Shown: positions 1-9,828 of the stretch, piece after piece
Layout: every line of letters begins with the position of its first letter
Position numbering within the stretch: the first letter of the stretch is position 1
Source of the DNA: Mesotaenium endlicherianum
Lineage: Eukaryota; Streptophyta; Zygnematophyceae; Zygnematales; Mesotaeniaceae
Reading direction: 5' to 3'
Assembly: GCA_009602735.1 (NCBI GenBank)
Contig: WELA01013572.1
Span: 340,303-367,512 of the forward strand
DNA length: 27,210 nucleotides
Made by a program: the position numbers and the translations under genes
Notes under the pieces: model-generated
Told to the model about the DNA's origin: nothing
Seen by the model: only the letters and a program-made list of their open reading frames with translations
The model's database searches: none

Positions 1-35
<35 letters not shown>
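1..35. repeat. (CT)n microsatellite
   Basis: The window opens in an uninterrupted CT dinucleotide run that continues past the left edge. It is simple-sequence DNA, probably in an intron or upstream flank of the ALG8 gene that follows. No coding role is seen. Confidence 0.95.
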
Positions 36-37
<2 letters not shown>

Positions 38-630
38 CGTGTATGTCTCGGTGTATGTGCATGTGCGCGCTTGCAACGGCGTTATGACACGTGTGCTATC
101 TCATACGTGTGCAATGTGGAAACTTTCAGCGCGCAACGGTGGTGGCACTAGACAGCGTCCTCTTCTTCGGCACCTATCGCTTCTGCAGGTACCCATCATC
201 ACGTCTCCGCTTTCCCCTCAAGATACATATAATTTGAGCTCATATGTATTTTCTTCTGCCCCTACACGCACCCATGCTTCTCCCCCGGGTCCGTCTTTCT
301 CAAAACATGCCTAGCTGGCATTTGCTATGAGGAGGTGACCCTCCGGGCTGCCCCCTCCTGCATCGTGATTGTCTGCGCCTTACAGTTGCCAGCCAGACAC
401 ACAGCAGCAGTGGCATTTCATAGGCTGTACCAAACCACAGGTAAAGATATTGATAACACAATCTGCTTGCCGCTAGCTCCTGCTGTCAGTGCGAGCCAAG
501 AAGAAGACAGTGTGGCGCGGTGTGAGCTTTTCATGCAAGGGCCGCAACGTGCTCTCCATGCTCGTGCTCATGCTCAAGCTCGTGCTCGTGCTCGGCCGAC
601 TGTTCTCTGCTCCTTGCTCGTGGCGAGCAG
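36..630. other. Non-coding stretch upstream of the first visible ALG8 exon
   Basis: No recognisable coding segment is present. Open frames here are GC-biased chance frames without family motifs. Because the first recognisable ALG8 exon is not the N-terminal one, this stretch is most likely intronic. It contains six tandem GCTCNN hexamers (560-595: GCTCGT, GCTCAT, GCTCAA, GCTCGT, GCTCGT, GCTCGG) just ahead of the likely splice acceptor at 628-630. Confidence 0.6.
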
Positions 631-3600
631 GGGCATGGCTGAGGGCAAGAGGAGGCTGGCCATGGCTGCCGTGCTGCTGTGCCCGGGCCTCCTCATGGTG
701 GACCACGTGCACTTCCAGTACAACGGCTTCCTCCTGGGCCTGCTGCTACTCTCGCTCTCGCTTTTACAGGTCGGTGGCTCGACCGTCTTCTTGCTTGACT
801 TGCTGTCTCATCACCAGCAGGTAGGGGCTGCAATTGCTTCATGGAATGGCTGACGCGCAGGAAGCCCTCAGTCTTGCACGCTGTTTCCCCACTTCCCAAT
901 CATGAGCCAGCCATGCCCCCCCTCTCCCCCCCCCCAATGCGTGTCCCACTCGTGGCCTCCGACATGCGAGCATCTTGCGGCTCCTCGCCTGACAGGCGCG
1001 AGAAAAGAACCGACACGATGTCAAACATATGTGGTGTGCGTGCGTGGTATGGCCCAGCATCGTCTCCAAGTAATTCCTGCTCTTTGGGTATTTCATACTT
1101 CAAATTTTTTTTGTTGGGCAATTTGGTTCTTTTGGGTAGTAGTAGGTTGTTCGTGTCAGCTGGTGCCTCTCCAGCTGGCGCTAGTTATCACCAGCGACAG
1201 AATGTAGCCCACATTTTTATGGAGGCTTTGGTTGCCCTGTAGTGAGGCACATGGCATCCGACGTTGCGCCCTGCTGCATGAGAGTGTGAGGCATCCTGTA
1301 AAGACAGGAACTTAAAATGTGCCGGCTGCTTGCATGAGCCCAGACCTCTGGCAACGCCGCTGGCTGATGTGTCACACCACCCTGAGACGCGTGACCCCGT
1401 GGCCTGGCGCGTGCTTGTGCGCGTGCCTGCATGCGTGCGTGCTTGGGTGCACGCACGCGCGCGTGCGCCCATGCGCCCCTGTTTACCTGGCGCGACGACG
1501 CGCGAGCAGGAGGGCGCAGACTGGGCGGGCGGCGTGGTGTTTGCGGCGCTCGTGTGCACCAAGCACCTGTTTGCGGTGGCGGGCCCCTTCTACCTGGTGT
1601 ACCTGCTGCGCCACCACTGCTGGGGGGGGCCCTGGGGGTTGCGCCCGCTGCGCCTGCTGCTGCTGGGCTCCTCCGTGCTCTCCATGGTGCTCCTCGCCTT
1701 CGGCCCCTTCGCGCTTCTCGGCCAGGTGTTGCACCGCGGTCGACTCCCTTGGCCCGGAATTCCCCACGTGACATCCTGATCTTGAACCTAGAGCCGGCAC
1801 TTTGCTTGTGGACCACCCTACTACTCTCCCCTGCATACAACCTGTGTCGCTGCTCCAGGCACGGATCACGCAATGACCCCCGAAATCTTAAACCCTAATC
1901 CCATACCTAAACCTGGGCTGTTGCTAGGAAGACCTAGATTCTTCTGCGACATTATCGTGCCACTCCAGCCATGCCGGTGTTGCTGGGGCAGCTTGAGTTG
2001 CAGCACAACTTCCCACGTGCCCCGTCGACGACAGGCTTGAAGCCCATGCGAGCGCTCGAGTATGTTGACACGCGCGCACACGTAGGCAATCGTCTATGTT
2101 CTTTCATTTGGAGCAGTCCTGGAAGAAACGAGGAGAGGTGTCAGTACCAAACAACCGATGTGCATTTTGTAAGCCGTACAAGGCGACCTGCACATGCGGA
2201 TGTGAGTATGCATAGCCGCATAAGTCTAAGGACGCTCCTGCTTGTATCCACGTGTGGCAATATGTGCCCTGACATAGCTGTCTCTCACCCTCCCTCCCTG
2301 TATGCGCGCGCGCTCGGACGCGTGCAGATGGGGCAGGTGATGGCGCGACTGTTCCCATTCGGGCGGGGCCTGTGCCACGCCTACTGGGCGCCCAACGTGT
2401 GGTCCCTCTACAACGTTGCTGACAAGGCGCTGGCGCTGCTCTTCCGGGCGACGGGCGCGCCTGTGCCGCCCGCCTCTGCTGCGTTCACTGGCGGCCTCGT
2501 TGGCGATGCGTCGCCCTATTCTGTGCTGCCACATGTAGAGCTGCTCCTCCTTCCGGCCTCTCCCTCTGCAATTGTGCTCTGTTGCCTGCTACAATTGCGA
2601 CGAAGGAAAAAGAAACTCTCCTCCTCTTTTGCATTGTTGTAAGTACGAATTGCCTTGTTGGCCGTGGAGAGTGAGTGTCTTAAGGTAATAGCAGCACTGT
2701 AGCTGCCTTCTCATGGAGGCAGCATGATACTGAAGCACCATGCCCATCCGTAAAGGCGTGTGCCGGCATGGCTTAGGACATGCCTGTGTGCGTGTGGGGT
2801 GTGTATGCATGTGCGTGTGCGTGCGTGTGCGTGCATGTGCGTGCATGTGTGTGCATGTGTGTGTGTGTGTGTGTGATATCAAACTGCTGTTGGAGAGGCA
2901 CGCTACTTCAGTCTTGCTGCGGGTTTGCCTTTGGAGGATGTGCAGCAGCATTCGTGTACCAGGGTACCACTGGCAGAAGACAGAAACTGATTATACAGTT
3001 GATCTTCTGAGTGTTATTCAAAGAAAGAGAGCACACCTATAGTTTCTCAGCGGTGCTTGTGCCACCAATGTTCAACTCCCGCATGTGCAGCTGATGACAG
3101 AATAATTGCCCCTTGTGCGGACAGGTCACTCCCGCGGCAACGATGTTGCTGGTGCTGCTGTCAATGATGCCTTGCCTGGCTGCCACCTGGCGCAATCCTC
3201 GGCCTCAGGAGGTGGCCAGGGGCGTGGCCCACGTGTTCATGTGCGGCTTCATGCTGGGCTGGCACGTGCACGAGAAGGCGGCTCTGCACTTTGTGGTCCC
3301 GCTGGCCCTGCTCTGCGCCGACAGCCGACAGCTGGCGCGCCAGTTTGTGTTTCTGTCCACAGGTATGTCCAACAAACACGTCTCTGCTACCTCGGCTTGG
3401 CTCCAAGGGTTCATACTTACGTGTAGAAATGCATTTTTAGGAGAATTGAAGGGTTTCTGGGTTTCAGGTTGGGGTTGGCAAAGAGGGGGGAGGGAGGGGG
3501 GCATGCGTGGTAAGCATCAGGGTTCAAGGGTGGGAATCAATTTGTGGATGCACGCTGGGGAGTGGTGGTGAGAGGGGGGGGGGGCGTGAAGGGGGTCTTG

Positions 3601-4651
3601 GGTTTAAGTCCATGGTTGTTGGTTTGGAGACCAGTCCAGAGACTCGGGGCAGAGAAGGAGGACCGATTGTTGTGCGAGCTGACGGGGGGGACACCTATTG
3701 TAGAAAAACCATATTCTTTGTGGCTGGATATGTTCCAGCTGCTTCAGGCAAGCCCTCTGGATAGGAGCTCCAGCTGTACCCTCCTTCCTCCTCCCTCTGC
3801 GCACACTCGCAAGCCCCGAGCACGAGCCTTGGACGCACAGGCGCAAAGCTTTTGCAATCGCATGTGGAAGGAGGGAGGCGGGGTACCCCGTCCTTTTATC
3901 TCCCCCTTTGATCGCTCTGGACCTACAGTCGCATCTGCCTCTGTTGAGAGTTCAATCGCAGCTTGCTCTGGTCTCGACAGGAAAAACATGAGGGGTATGG
4001 CGTTCATCGGCGTGGAACTAGAGTGTGTTGGAGGCAGATGCGGGGGGCGCATGCGTTTGCTGGTGTATGTCGTGTAAGATGCCAAGCTTCATGTGTTTTC
4101 TCCTCGGCGTTCTTGGACCACCACTGCCTGCTGACCTCAGACGTGCGTTGAATTGCGCGTTGGCGTCTTGAGCAGTTGCAAATTACTCGCTCTTCCCCCT
4201 GCTCTTTGAGCCCAAGGAGTACCCCATCAAGGTCCTGCTCCTGCTCCTGTACACGATTGGACTCTGGACGGCTCTGTCACAACACTTTGGCCAAGATCTC
4301 GAGGGCCATCAACCACCCAGCAAGCTCAGGGAGATTGAGAAGAGGAGCCGGAAGCTTGCACTGGCTGCACATGAGGGCAATGCGCCTGCTCCCGTTGGTA
4401 GCTCTGAGGGAGAAGCTGAATTGAGAGACTCTGAGTGTCGCCAGCGGGCACCCTCATTGATGACAGGATGGAAATTGTTGTACCTGTGCGGTCTGGTGGT
4501 CAACGAGGTGTACGGGCAGTTTCTGCATCGACTTATTTGGCGGGGGCGCCTCCCTTTCTTACCCCTCCTGCTGACATCTGTGTACTGTGCTGCAGGAATT
4601 TCATATGCCTGGTTCTCACAATTGACTCATTTTTTGTATCGATCCAAGTAA
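631..4651 (+). CDS. ALG8: ALG8, ER alpha-1,3-glucosyltransferase (3' part, five exons)
   Basis: ALG8 adds the second glucose from dolichyl-phosphate-glucose to the lipid-linked Glc1Man9GlcNAc2 oligosaccharide in the ER membrane (family GT57), ahead of N-glycosylation. Exons read from GT/AG borders and frame: about 631-769, 1510-1725, 2328-2534, 3125-3362 and 4176-4651. The first four junction pairs join in phase 0 and the last in phase 1, the split codon giving Val. Family motifs in order: [14 protein letters not shown] (exon 1), [20 protein letters not shown] (exon 2), [17 protein letters not shown] (exon 3), [18 protein letters not shown] (exon 4), [20 protein letters not shown] (exon 5). 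DHVHFQYN and the HAYWAPN block favour ALG8 over its paralogue ALG6. Hydrophobic segments alternate as expected of a polytopic membrane protein. About 425 residues are present and the N-terminal catalytic-loop exons are missing to the left. The exact start of the first exon is the least certain border. The frame is intact to a TAA stop at 4649-4651, so the gene looks functional. Confidence 0.9.
1397..1487. repeat. Alternating GC/GT-rich tract in an ALG8 intron
   Basis: A purine-pyrimidine alternating stretch of GTGC, GCGT and CACGC units lies at the 3' end of the intron 770-1509, just before the acceptor at 1508-1509. Such tracts can adopt Z-form DNA. It is simple-sequence material rather than a gene. 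Confidence 0.6.
2776..2874. repeat. (TG)n / TGCG / TGCA microsatellite in an ALG8 intron
   Basis: Interrupted TG-rich simple sequence, ending in a pure TG run around 2858-2874, lies inside the intron 2535-3124. It creates spurious Cys/Val-rich and His/Thr-rich reading frames on both strands that should not be annotated. Confidence 0.9.
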
Positions 4652-4716
4652 TAGACTCTCCCTCTCGAATGTTTCATGCTTTGGTGTCTGCAGCTGGTTC
4701 TCTCATTTTTTCATCT
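4652..4716. promoter_or_regulatory. ALG8 3' flank / 3' UTR
   Basis: Sequence directly after the ALG8 stop codon. No canonical AATAAA signal is seen; the T-rich run around 4700-4720 could be part of the 3' UTR. The transcript end cannot be fixed from sequence alone. Confidence 0.3.
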
Positions 4717-5490
4717 TTTAGTGTTGAGTGTGCTCATGAATCAATACCAACATTGCTTGAATCAGAGGGATGACCTGGAGATTGTTTTGCATGAGATTTG
4801 GAGGTTTTTCTTGGAGATTATCCCATTCGATGCAATTCTACAGCTCATGCAGCAGCTCCTTTGCCCTCATGCTCTGGTGCTGCCACAATACGCTATGGTC
4901 TCTGCAAGGTCCACGTCCCATGGCTTGCTCTGCACTGAATAGCACTCAAGTTACTCTCTCGGCACACGTGAGGGAGTCTGCACCATGCACCAGCAATGTG
5001 TCCTTGAAGTCTGGTGTGCTTTTCAAAATTCTGTATATGATGTCCACGTGGGCTGAGTGCTTGTCGGTAGGAGCATCAAACAGTGCTTGCACTAGGAGAG
5101 GGAACTACGGCAGGCACGTTCGGGTCACATAATGCCTGTGGAGCAAGCAACAAAGTTGGCAAATCAAACATGAGGACATGCACGAGGAATAGGATGTCAA
5201 TCTGTATAGTCAATGTATAAATGAAATTGTTTGACAATTATACTTCAAAGACATTGAAGCCAAAAGTCTATAATTAGAAATCAAGTTCTCGACTTGATAT
5301 TTGCCATGACCAGCTCCACAAGGAAAGTCACCTCCTCCAGTTGCATTTGATAGCTAGATGAGCCTATTATCCTCTGACCCCATAAAATCAAGCGCAAGAT
5401 AACTAGCGATTGTCTTGCGATATATTGTTCAATTATATTGAACAAGTACATGCATCAGGACTTGCCAGGAGTAGTTGATCGTCGCAAAGG
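4717..5490 (-). pseudogene. Degraded Ty1/copia pol remnant (RT end and RNase H)
   Basis: Read on the minus strand, two pieces resemble copia pol. At about 5490-5458 a CDDQLLLASPDA segment looks like a decayed YVDD active-site box. At about 5082-5000 APTDKHSAHVDIIYRILKST matches the APTxxH...RILRYLKGTP block. At about 4820-4720 LLHEL is followed by LMQNNLQVIPLIQ and then HEHTQH, which match the end of copia RNase H (LLxEL, CDNxxAI, HERTKHI). The ~420-bp gap between the RT box and the RILK block is the normal copia distance. The fragment has several stops and frame changes, so it is a fossil. It lies antisense, immediately downstream of ALG8. The RT box is the weaker half. Confidence 0.5.
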
Positions 5491-6659
5491 ATTGTTTGTG
5501 CTACTCATCTAATTTCATGTCAAGTAAACAGAAGCTTACAGTATGCAGCCGACAATCTCAATGCACTTTCGTGCATCATGTGAAAAATTTAGTAGGATGG
5601 TTGAACTGACAAGAAGCTATTAGTATATAAATCTTCGCCTCATCAATATCGCATTCGGAAGACCTCAAGCTGCAAGAGGTGATGGCAGCCTTGCCTCGCA
5701 CGAGTTCCTTTGTGAAGATGCTGGCGCGTCACGATCATTGCACATGCTAGGGCCAACTTAAAAAGCAAAGAGGATGCACTATGGCTATTTTTAGTAAATC
5801 CTATCAAGTTATGTGACATGTCAGGCTGGTGCCCTAAAGGCAGGCGAACTTCTCATAAGCTGATTGTGTGGAGTCATGAATATGTCGGCTTATGACTATG
5901 CCTCACCATCAATGGACACATCTGCCCATTCTTTACATGCACATTCATTTTTTAAAAATGCACAACTCCTTCTCAGTGATCAACTCCATAGATGCCCTCA
6001 TGAGTCAACAGTGGGCCCCTTGAAAGAAAATTTGGAAGATAGGATACCCGAGTCCTTGGGACGACTCGCTGACGTTGATGACTAGACTCACTTTTGAAAG
6101 ATTTTAGAGGAGCTTCTTGAGATCATCTCCTAGACTAATTTCCCCAAACAAGCCCCTCTAGTTCGACAACCACGTTGCAGAGCACACGAAGAGCTTTCCT
6201 CTACATGCGTTGACTCGGCCATTGTAATGTAATCTTCCAAGCAAATGACTGTCTTATTCAGACGTTGCAATCTGCCAAGAACGCGTAACAACGTCTCGAC
6301 CTCTCTAAAGTGGCAACTGAATTGCGTGAGAAGCTCGCATTCATCCTCGACCATTTCTAGCATTCACGTGAAGCCACAAAGGATGATCCATGAAAGAATT
6401 AAGTCATGTGTTCATGTTCGAGATCGGTTAAGTTTTGGTGTTGACTTCACTTGGAAGCACACCGGATTGGAGGGTGTGGTACAACTAGCTGCCTACTTTA
6501 CAGACTTCTGATTCTCACATTCACAACATCCAGAGAAACACAGAATGAAGCAAGACCTTTAGAATCAAGAGCAGTTGCCACTTTTACGATAGCATTGGCA
6601 ATCACTATGGTCGACATTCTTCTACCCTTATTGACACGGATTATTTTGAGTGGAACAAA
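5491..6659. other. Non-coding, AT-rich stretch; possible further copia debris
   Basis: No gene can be supported. On the minus strand around 6270-6190 a short open frame contains CLEDYITMAESTHVEE, which faintly resembles the linker between copia integrase and RT and lies at the right distance from the RT remnant. It is too weak for a call. The rest has no recognised protein motif, tRNA or repeat. Confidence 0.3.
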
Positions 6660-7648
6660 ACAGGGCTAGCTTTAAGTGCAATGCGAAACAAGCAACGAAG
6701 TATGTCTTTGATAGTACAAGAAATAACAGGAGTAATTTTAGTGGTGCGCAATCATATAAAATAGTACAAGCAACTAAGGGGGGGAGTTTTAAGTGATAAG
6801 CAGAAACAACGATGGGCATATAGAATTATTTGTGATACGCAAAATTGAACGATGGGTGTATTAATCTGTTACACAAGATGAATTAACTAGAGTACGTTTT
6901 TATGGTACGGGAAATCAATAGCAAGGACATATCTTAGTGCTACGCAAGCAAAACGAATGACAATTTGCAATTTTTAATGGTACGCAAATGAAGGGCAATT
7001 TTGGGTGCAAAATATGCAAAATGACCGATACGGGTAGGTTTTAACGATAGGGAGAATACATGCAATTTTGGTGCATTGTACATGCAAAACAGCAAGGGCA
7101 ATATTTAGTGGTAAGTGAAATACACTAATGGCGAGCTAGGGAAGTTTATGCTGGTTTGCAGTGTAATGGGAAGCTAAGGCATTTTTTACTGGAATGAATG
7201 GCAGTTATAAGGCAATTTTGCTGGTACAGAGAATGAATGCCAGACTAGGGCAATTTTTACTGGTATGCAAAACAAGCCCAATGTTTGGTGCATGGTACGC
7301 GGAGTCTATGAATGGCAATAGCAATTTTCTTGGTATGCGGAAGTAATGCATGGCAAAGGCAGTTTCAATGGTACGCAGAATAGATGGGAGTTTTGGATGC
7401 ATGGTACACAAAATTGAGCAATTCTTACTGCGACTTCAACGCAAAATGGTAAGCCAAGGCAGCTTCTACGCGTGGGCACGTGGAATGTATGGCAGCGGCA
7501 TAGGGGTGTGCGCAATAAGGGCAGCATTTGGGGAATACGCAAAATAAATGGCAAGGGCAATTTCAACTTGTACGCGGAATTAATGGGAAACTAGGGCAGT
7601 TTCTACTTGGGCGCGGGATGAAAGGCAAGCTAGGGCAAATTTTAAAGA
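6660..7648. repeat. Degenerate array of GGTAYGC / GGCAATTTT units
   Basis: A loose unit containing GGCAATTTTTACTGGTACGC followed by AATGAATGGCAAGCTAG recurs about every 30-50 bp with many substitutions and indels. Clear cores occur near 6979, 7261, 7294, 7332, 7369 and 7569. There is no coding capacity. The same unit in the same orientation resumes at 9270, on the far side of the inverted-repeat element, so the array predates that insertion or is the element's flank. Confidence 0.65.
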
Positions 7649-9269
7649 CAAATTACGAAACCACTACTTTGAATTTGCTTAATTAGAAAATCTACTCTTG
7701 CTTTCAAACTTATTACAAAATTGCTACTCGCACATGTAAAGGCCGTCAACGTAGGCCTGACGCAAAAAAACGACGTGTCACACGAGTTCGCACGCAACCC
7801 TTCCTGACACACACCGTCTCCCTTTCGTTTCCAAAATTTTCCACCACCACATTTTTGAGTGACCCACTTCCACGAACGAAACTGCCCAAGGACGCAAAAG
7901 TTTGGATGGACACACTTCTCACTATTTACCTCACTATCTTCTACCTTTTAACGCTCTAAACTCTTCAAGGGCTTCAACCCCTTCAATTTGTAGACGACTC
8001 TTCAACCTCCATAGCTGGGTTTAACGACAAGCCTCCATCAGTGGTTGAGGTACGAGTTAGGGTTTAGGTACTAAGATCATCTTTTCTAAGCTGGATGAAG
8101 GCTGGTGTTGAGTATGCGAGAATTCACGAAATGTCAAAATGAAGCGAAGAGAAAGTTGAATAGTCAATTCCAAAGTTTTTCTTAGAATGGGGAATAAATG
8201 TACGTTTAAATTGGCCTCTAAATCGGCAAAGAAAAATCTAAGGCAAGATCCCGGGGGGTTGTGTACTCCAAAAAGCGACCATGCCACTTACTGGCAGAAT
8301 ACGTTGTCATGGCTAGAAGAAGGTATGGGGAAAATTAAAATGTGCGTCTCCATCAGTGTTGAGGATGCGAGAATTCACGAAATGTCAAAATGAAGTGAAG
8401 AGAAAGTTGAATGGTCAATTGCAAAGTTCTTCTTAGAATGGGGAATAAATGTACATTTGAATTGTTGACTTTAATAATCTTAAGCTGTAACAAATATTTA
8501 TCTTATTCTAAGGTTACGCTATTTTAGGAATCCTAAGAACGCGTTATTCTATGGTTGGTCCGTATCTAATTGGAATATTGTCTTAAGTTCAAAAATCAAT
8601 ATGCTATAAGGCAAAAGTCAGTAGTTGACTTTCGGATGTCAGAAGTCTTTTAAGGAACTAATTATGTACACCAAATTATTGCTAATTGTGTATATCTAAC
8701 ATTGGGGGGTTGAAGTTGCTTAGTACCTCTACATTCTTTCTCAACCCGAGTAGGAGTCTAACTATATTCCTTGAGTTCCCATGGATGCTCAGTTAAAATC
8801 AGTGCGACATGCTTAGAAAGAGGAAAGGAGAACCACAGACAACCTCAATGGCATTGTGCCATTAGACCTAACCCCTTGTCTGCTGCTGCTACAAATAGCT
8901 TGATGTGTCCTACGTGAAATTGCAGGGAATTCGATGAATTAATGTACTTCATGAATGTACAGGGTTTCGAAATTGAAGGCGCCAGAAAAGAGTATGGAAA
9001 ATACAAGTGGAGAATATTTTTTAGGGGCCTTGGGGACTTTGGTTCATGAAGCTTGGTCACTTGGAAGCGTGGTGTGGAAAATTTTGGAAACAAAAGGGAG
9101 ATGGTATGTGTCAGGAAGGGTTGCGTGCGCATTCGTGTGACACGTTGTTTTTTCGCGTAAGACCTACGTGGACGGCCTTTACATGTGCGGGTAGTAATTT
9201 TGTAACAAGTTTGAAAGCAGTAGTAGATTTTGTAATTTATCAAATTCAAAGTAGTAGTTTTGTAATTTG
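7649..9269. mobile_element. Non-autonomous DNA transposon with ~245-bp terminal inverted repeats (Mutator-like)
   Basis: The left arm (7649-7893) and right arm (9269-9028, reverse complement) match over about 240 bp: both begin CAAATTAC, then AAACYACTACTTTGAATTTG, and share the central CACATGTAAAGGCCGTC block, a CGTGTCACACGA block and CCAAAATTTTCCAC. Long terminal inverted repeats starting with a GGGCAAATTAC-like end recall plant Mutator-like elements, which make 9-bp target duplications. Flanking AAATTTTAA (left) and AATTTTTAG (right) are similar but not identical, so a duplication is only suggestive. The ~1.1-kb interior shows no transposase, hence non-autonomous. It interrupts the GGTAYGC array. 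Confidence 0.7.
8105..8464 (+). repeat. Direct repeat pair inside the inverted-repeat element
   Basis: 8105-8213 and 8356-8464 are two ~109-bp direct copies differing at only a handful of bases; both contain GAGAATTCACGAAATGTC and end near GAATAAATGTAC. The start-to-start distance is 251 bp, so the intervening 142 bp could be part of a larger duplicated unit of which only the first copy remains. No protein is encoded. Confidence 0.85.
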
Positions 9270-9365
9270 CCCAATTTTTAGTGGTACGCGAGAACGACAG
9301 TTTTTAGCGGTATGCGGAACAACGTTTGGGACCTGGTATGCGGAACGAATGGCAATTACTACACT
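9270..9365. repeat. Continuation of the degenerate GGTAYGC array
   Basis: Units with CAATTTTTAGTGGTACGCGA, CGGTATGCGGAA and TGGTATGCGGAACGAATGGC resume here in the same orientation as at 6660-7648. This marks 7649-9269 as an insertion into the array. Confidence 0.65.
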
Positions 9366-9782
9366 CTAGATTTTTCCGAGCATGATTTCAACATGATCGC
9401 GGGCCGACTTGGTCACTTGATAGTGCCGTCATGTTGTCGTCGTGCCTAACAGCGTCGAACCCCTGGCACGTGCGTGGCTTCTCAGCACGTGTGCCTTCAA
9501 CCTGGTCGACGTGTCGGCGGTCCTTCCCGCGTGCGGGGATTCCCTGGTTGTTTGGTCAATGCGTTGCTGCACGTGGGAAATTGACCCGGTTGATCGACCT
9601 TTGCACGTGTGTCGGTGGCAGACTAGCTAGGGGTTGACCCATTCCTGGTCTTCCTACACTTGCATCACGCGGTAAAGCATCCCACACTCAGTGCTTCCCA
9701 TGCTCAACCAGTTCCTCATTCCACACTACCAACACTTAGTAGAAATTTTCGAAAACTTAGCTTATCCTCAATTTCCCTTACA
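9366..9782 (-). repeat. Putative 3' LTR of the methyltransferase gypsy element
   Basis: Read on the minus strand, a polypurine tract is followed by TGTAAGGGAAATTG, the expected start of a 3' LTR, at 9782 and running leftward. The outer border is not resolved because the element's 5' LTR is outside the window; about 9370-9430 is likely. Four CACGTG palindromes (9467-9472, 9486-9491, 9570-9575, 9604-9609) are clustered in it. No coding sequence is recognised. The assignment rests on the polypurine tract and position, not on a second LTR copy. Confidence 0.45.
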
Positions 9783-9793
9783 CCCCTCCCTTT
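9783..9793 (-). promoter_or_regulatory. Polypurine tract of the methyltransferase gypsy element
   Basis: The minus strand reads AAAGGGAGGGG immediately before TGTAAG. This is the layout that primes plus-strand DNA synthesis in LTR retrotransposons. It lies ~36 bp past the pol stop inferred at 9831-9829. Confidence 0.6.
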
Positions 9794-9828
9794 CAGCTGA
9801 GGCGTCCCTGCCTCGCCGCTGAAAGCTT

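Noticed and set aside
1217..1873. 218-residue Arg/Ala-rich minus-strand reading frame
   Set aside because: Antisense shadow of the GC-rich ALG8 exon 1510-1725 and its introns; no family motif and crosses both splice sites.
3485..3501. G-quadruplex in the ALG8 intron 3363-4175
   Set aside because: Three G runs (6, 3 and 6) separated by single A bases; possible but no evidence of function, one of several G-rich runs in that intron.
6130..6363. 77-residue minus-strand ORF as a real gene
   Set aside because: Short, isolated, no homology recognised; at most part of the copia debris.
8057..8068. Telomere-like TTAGGGTTTAGG (and AAACCCTAA at 1890-1898)
   Set aside because: Only one to two units each; chance or telo-box-like, not an interstitial telomere.
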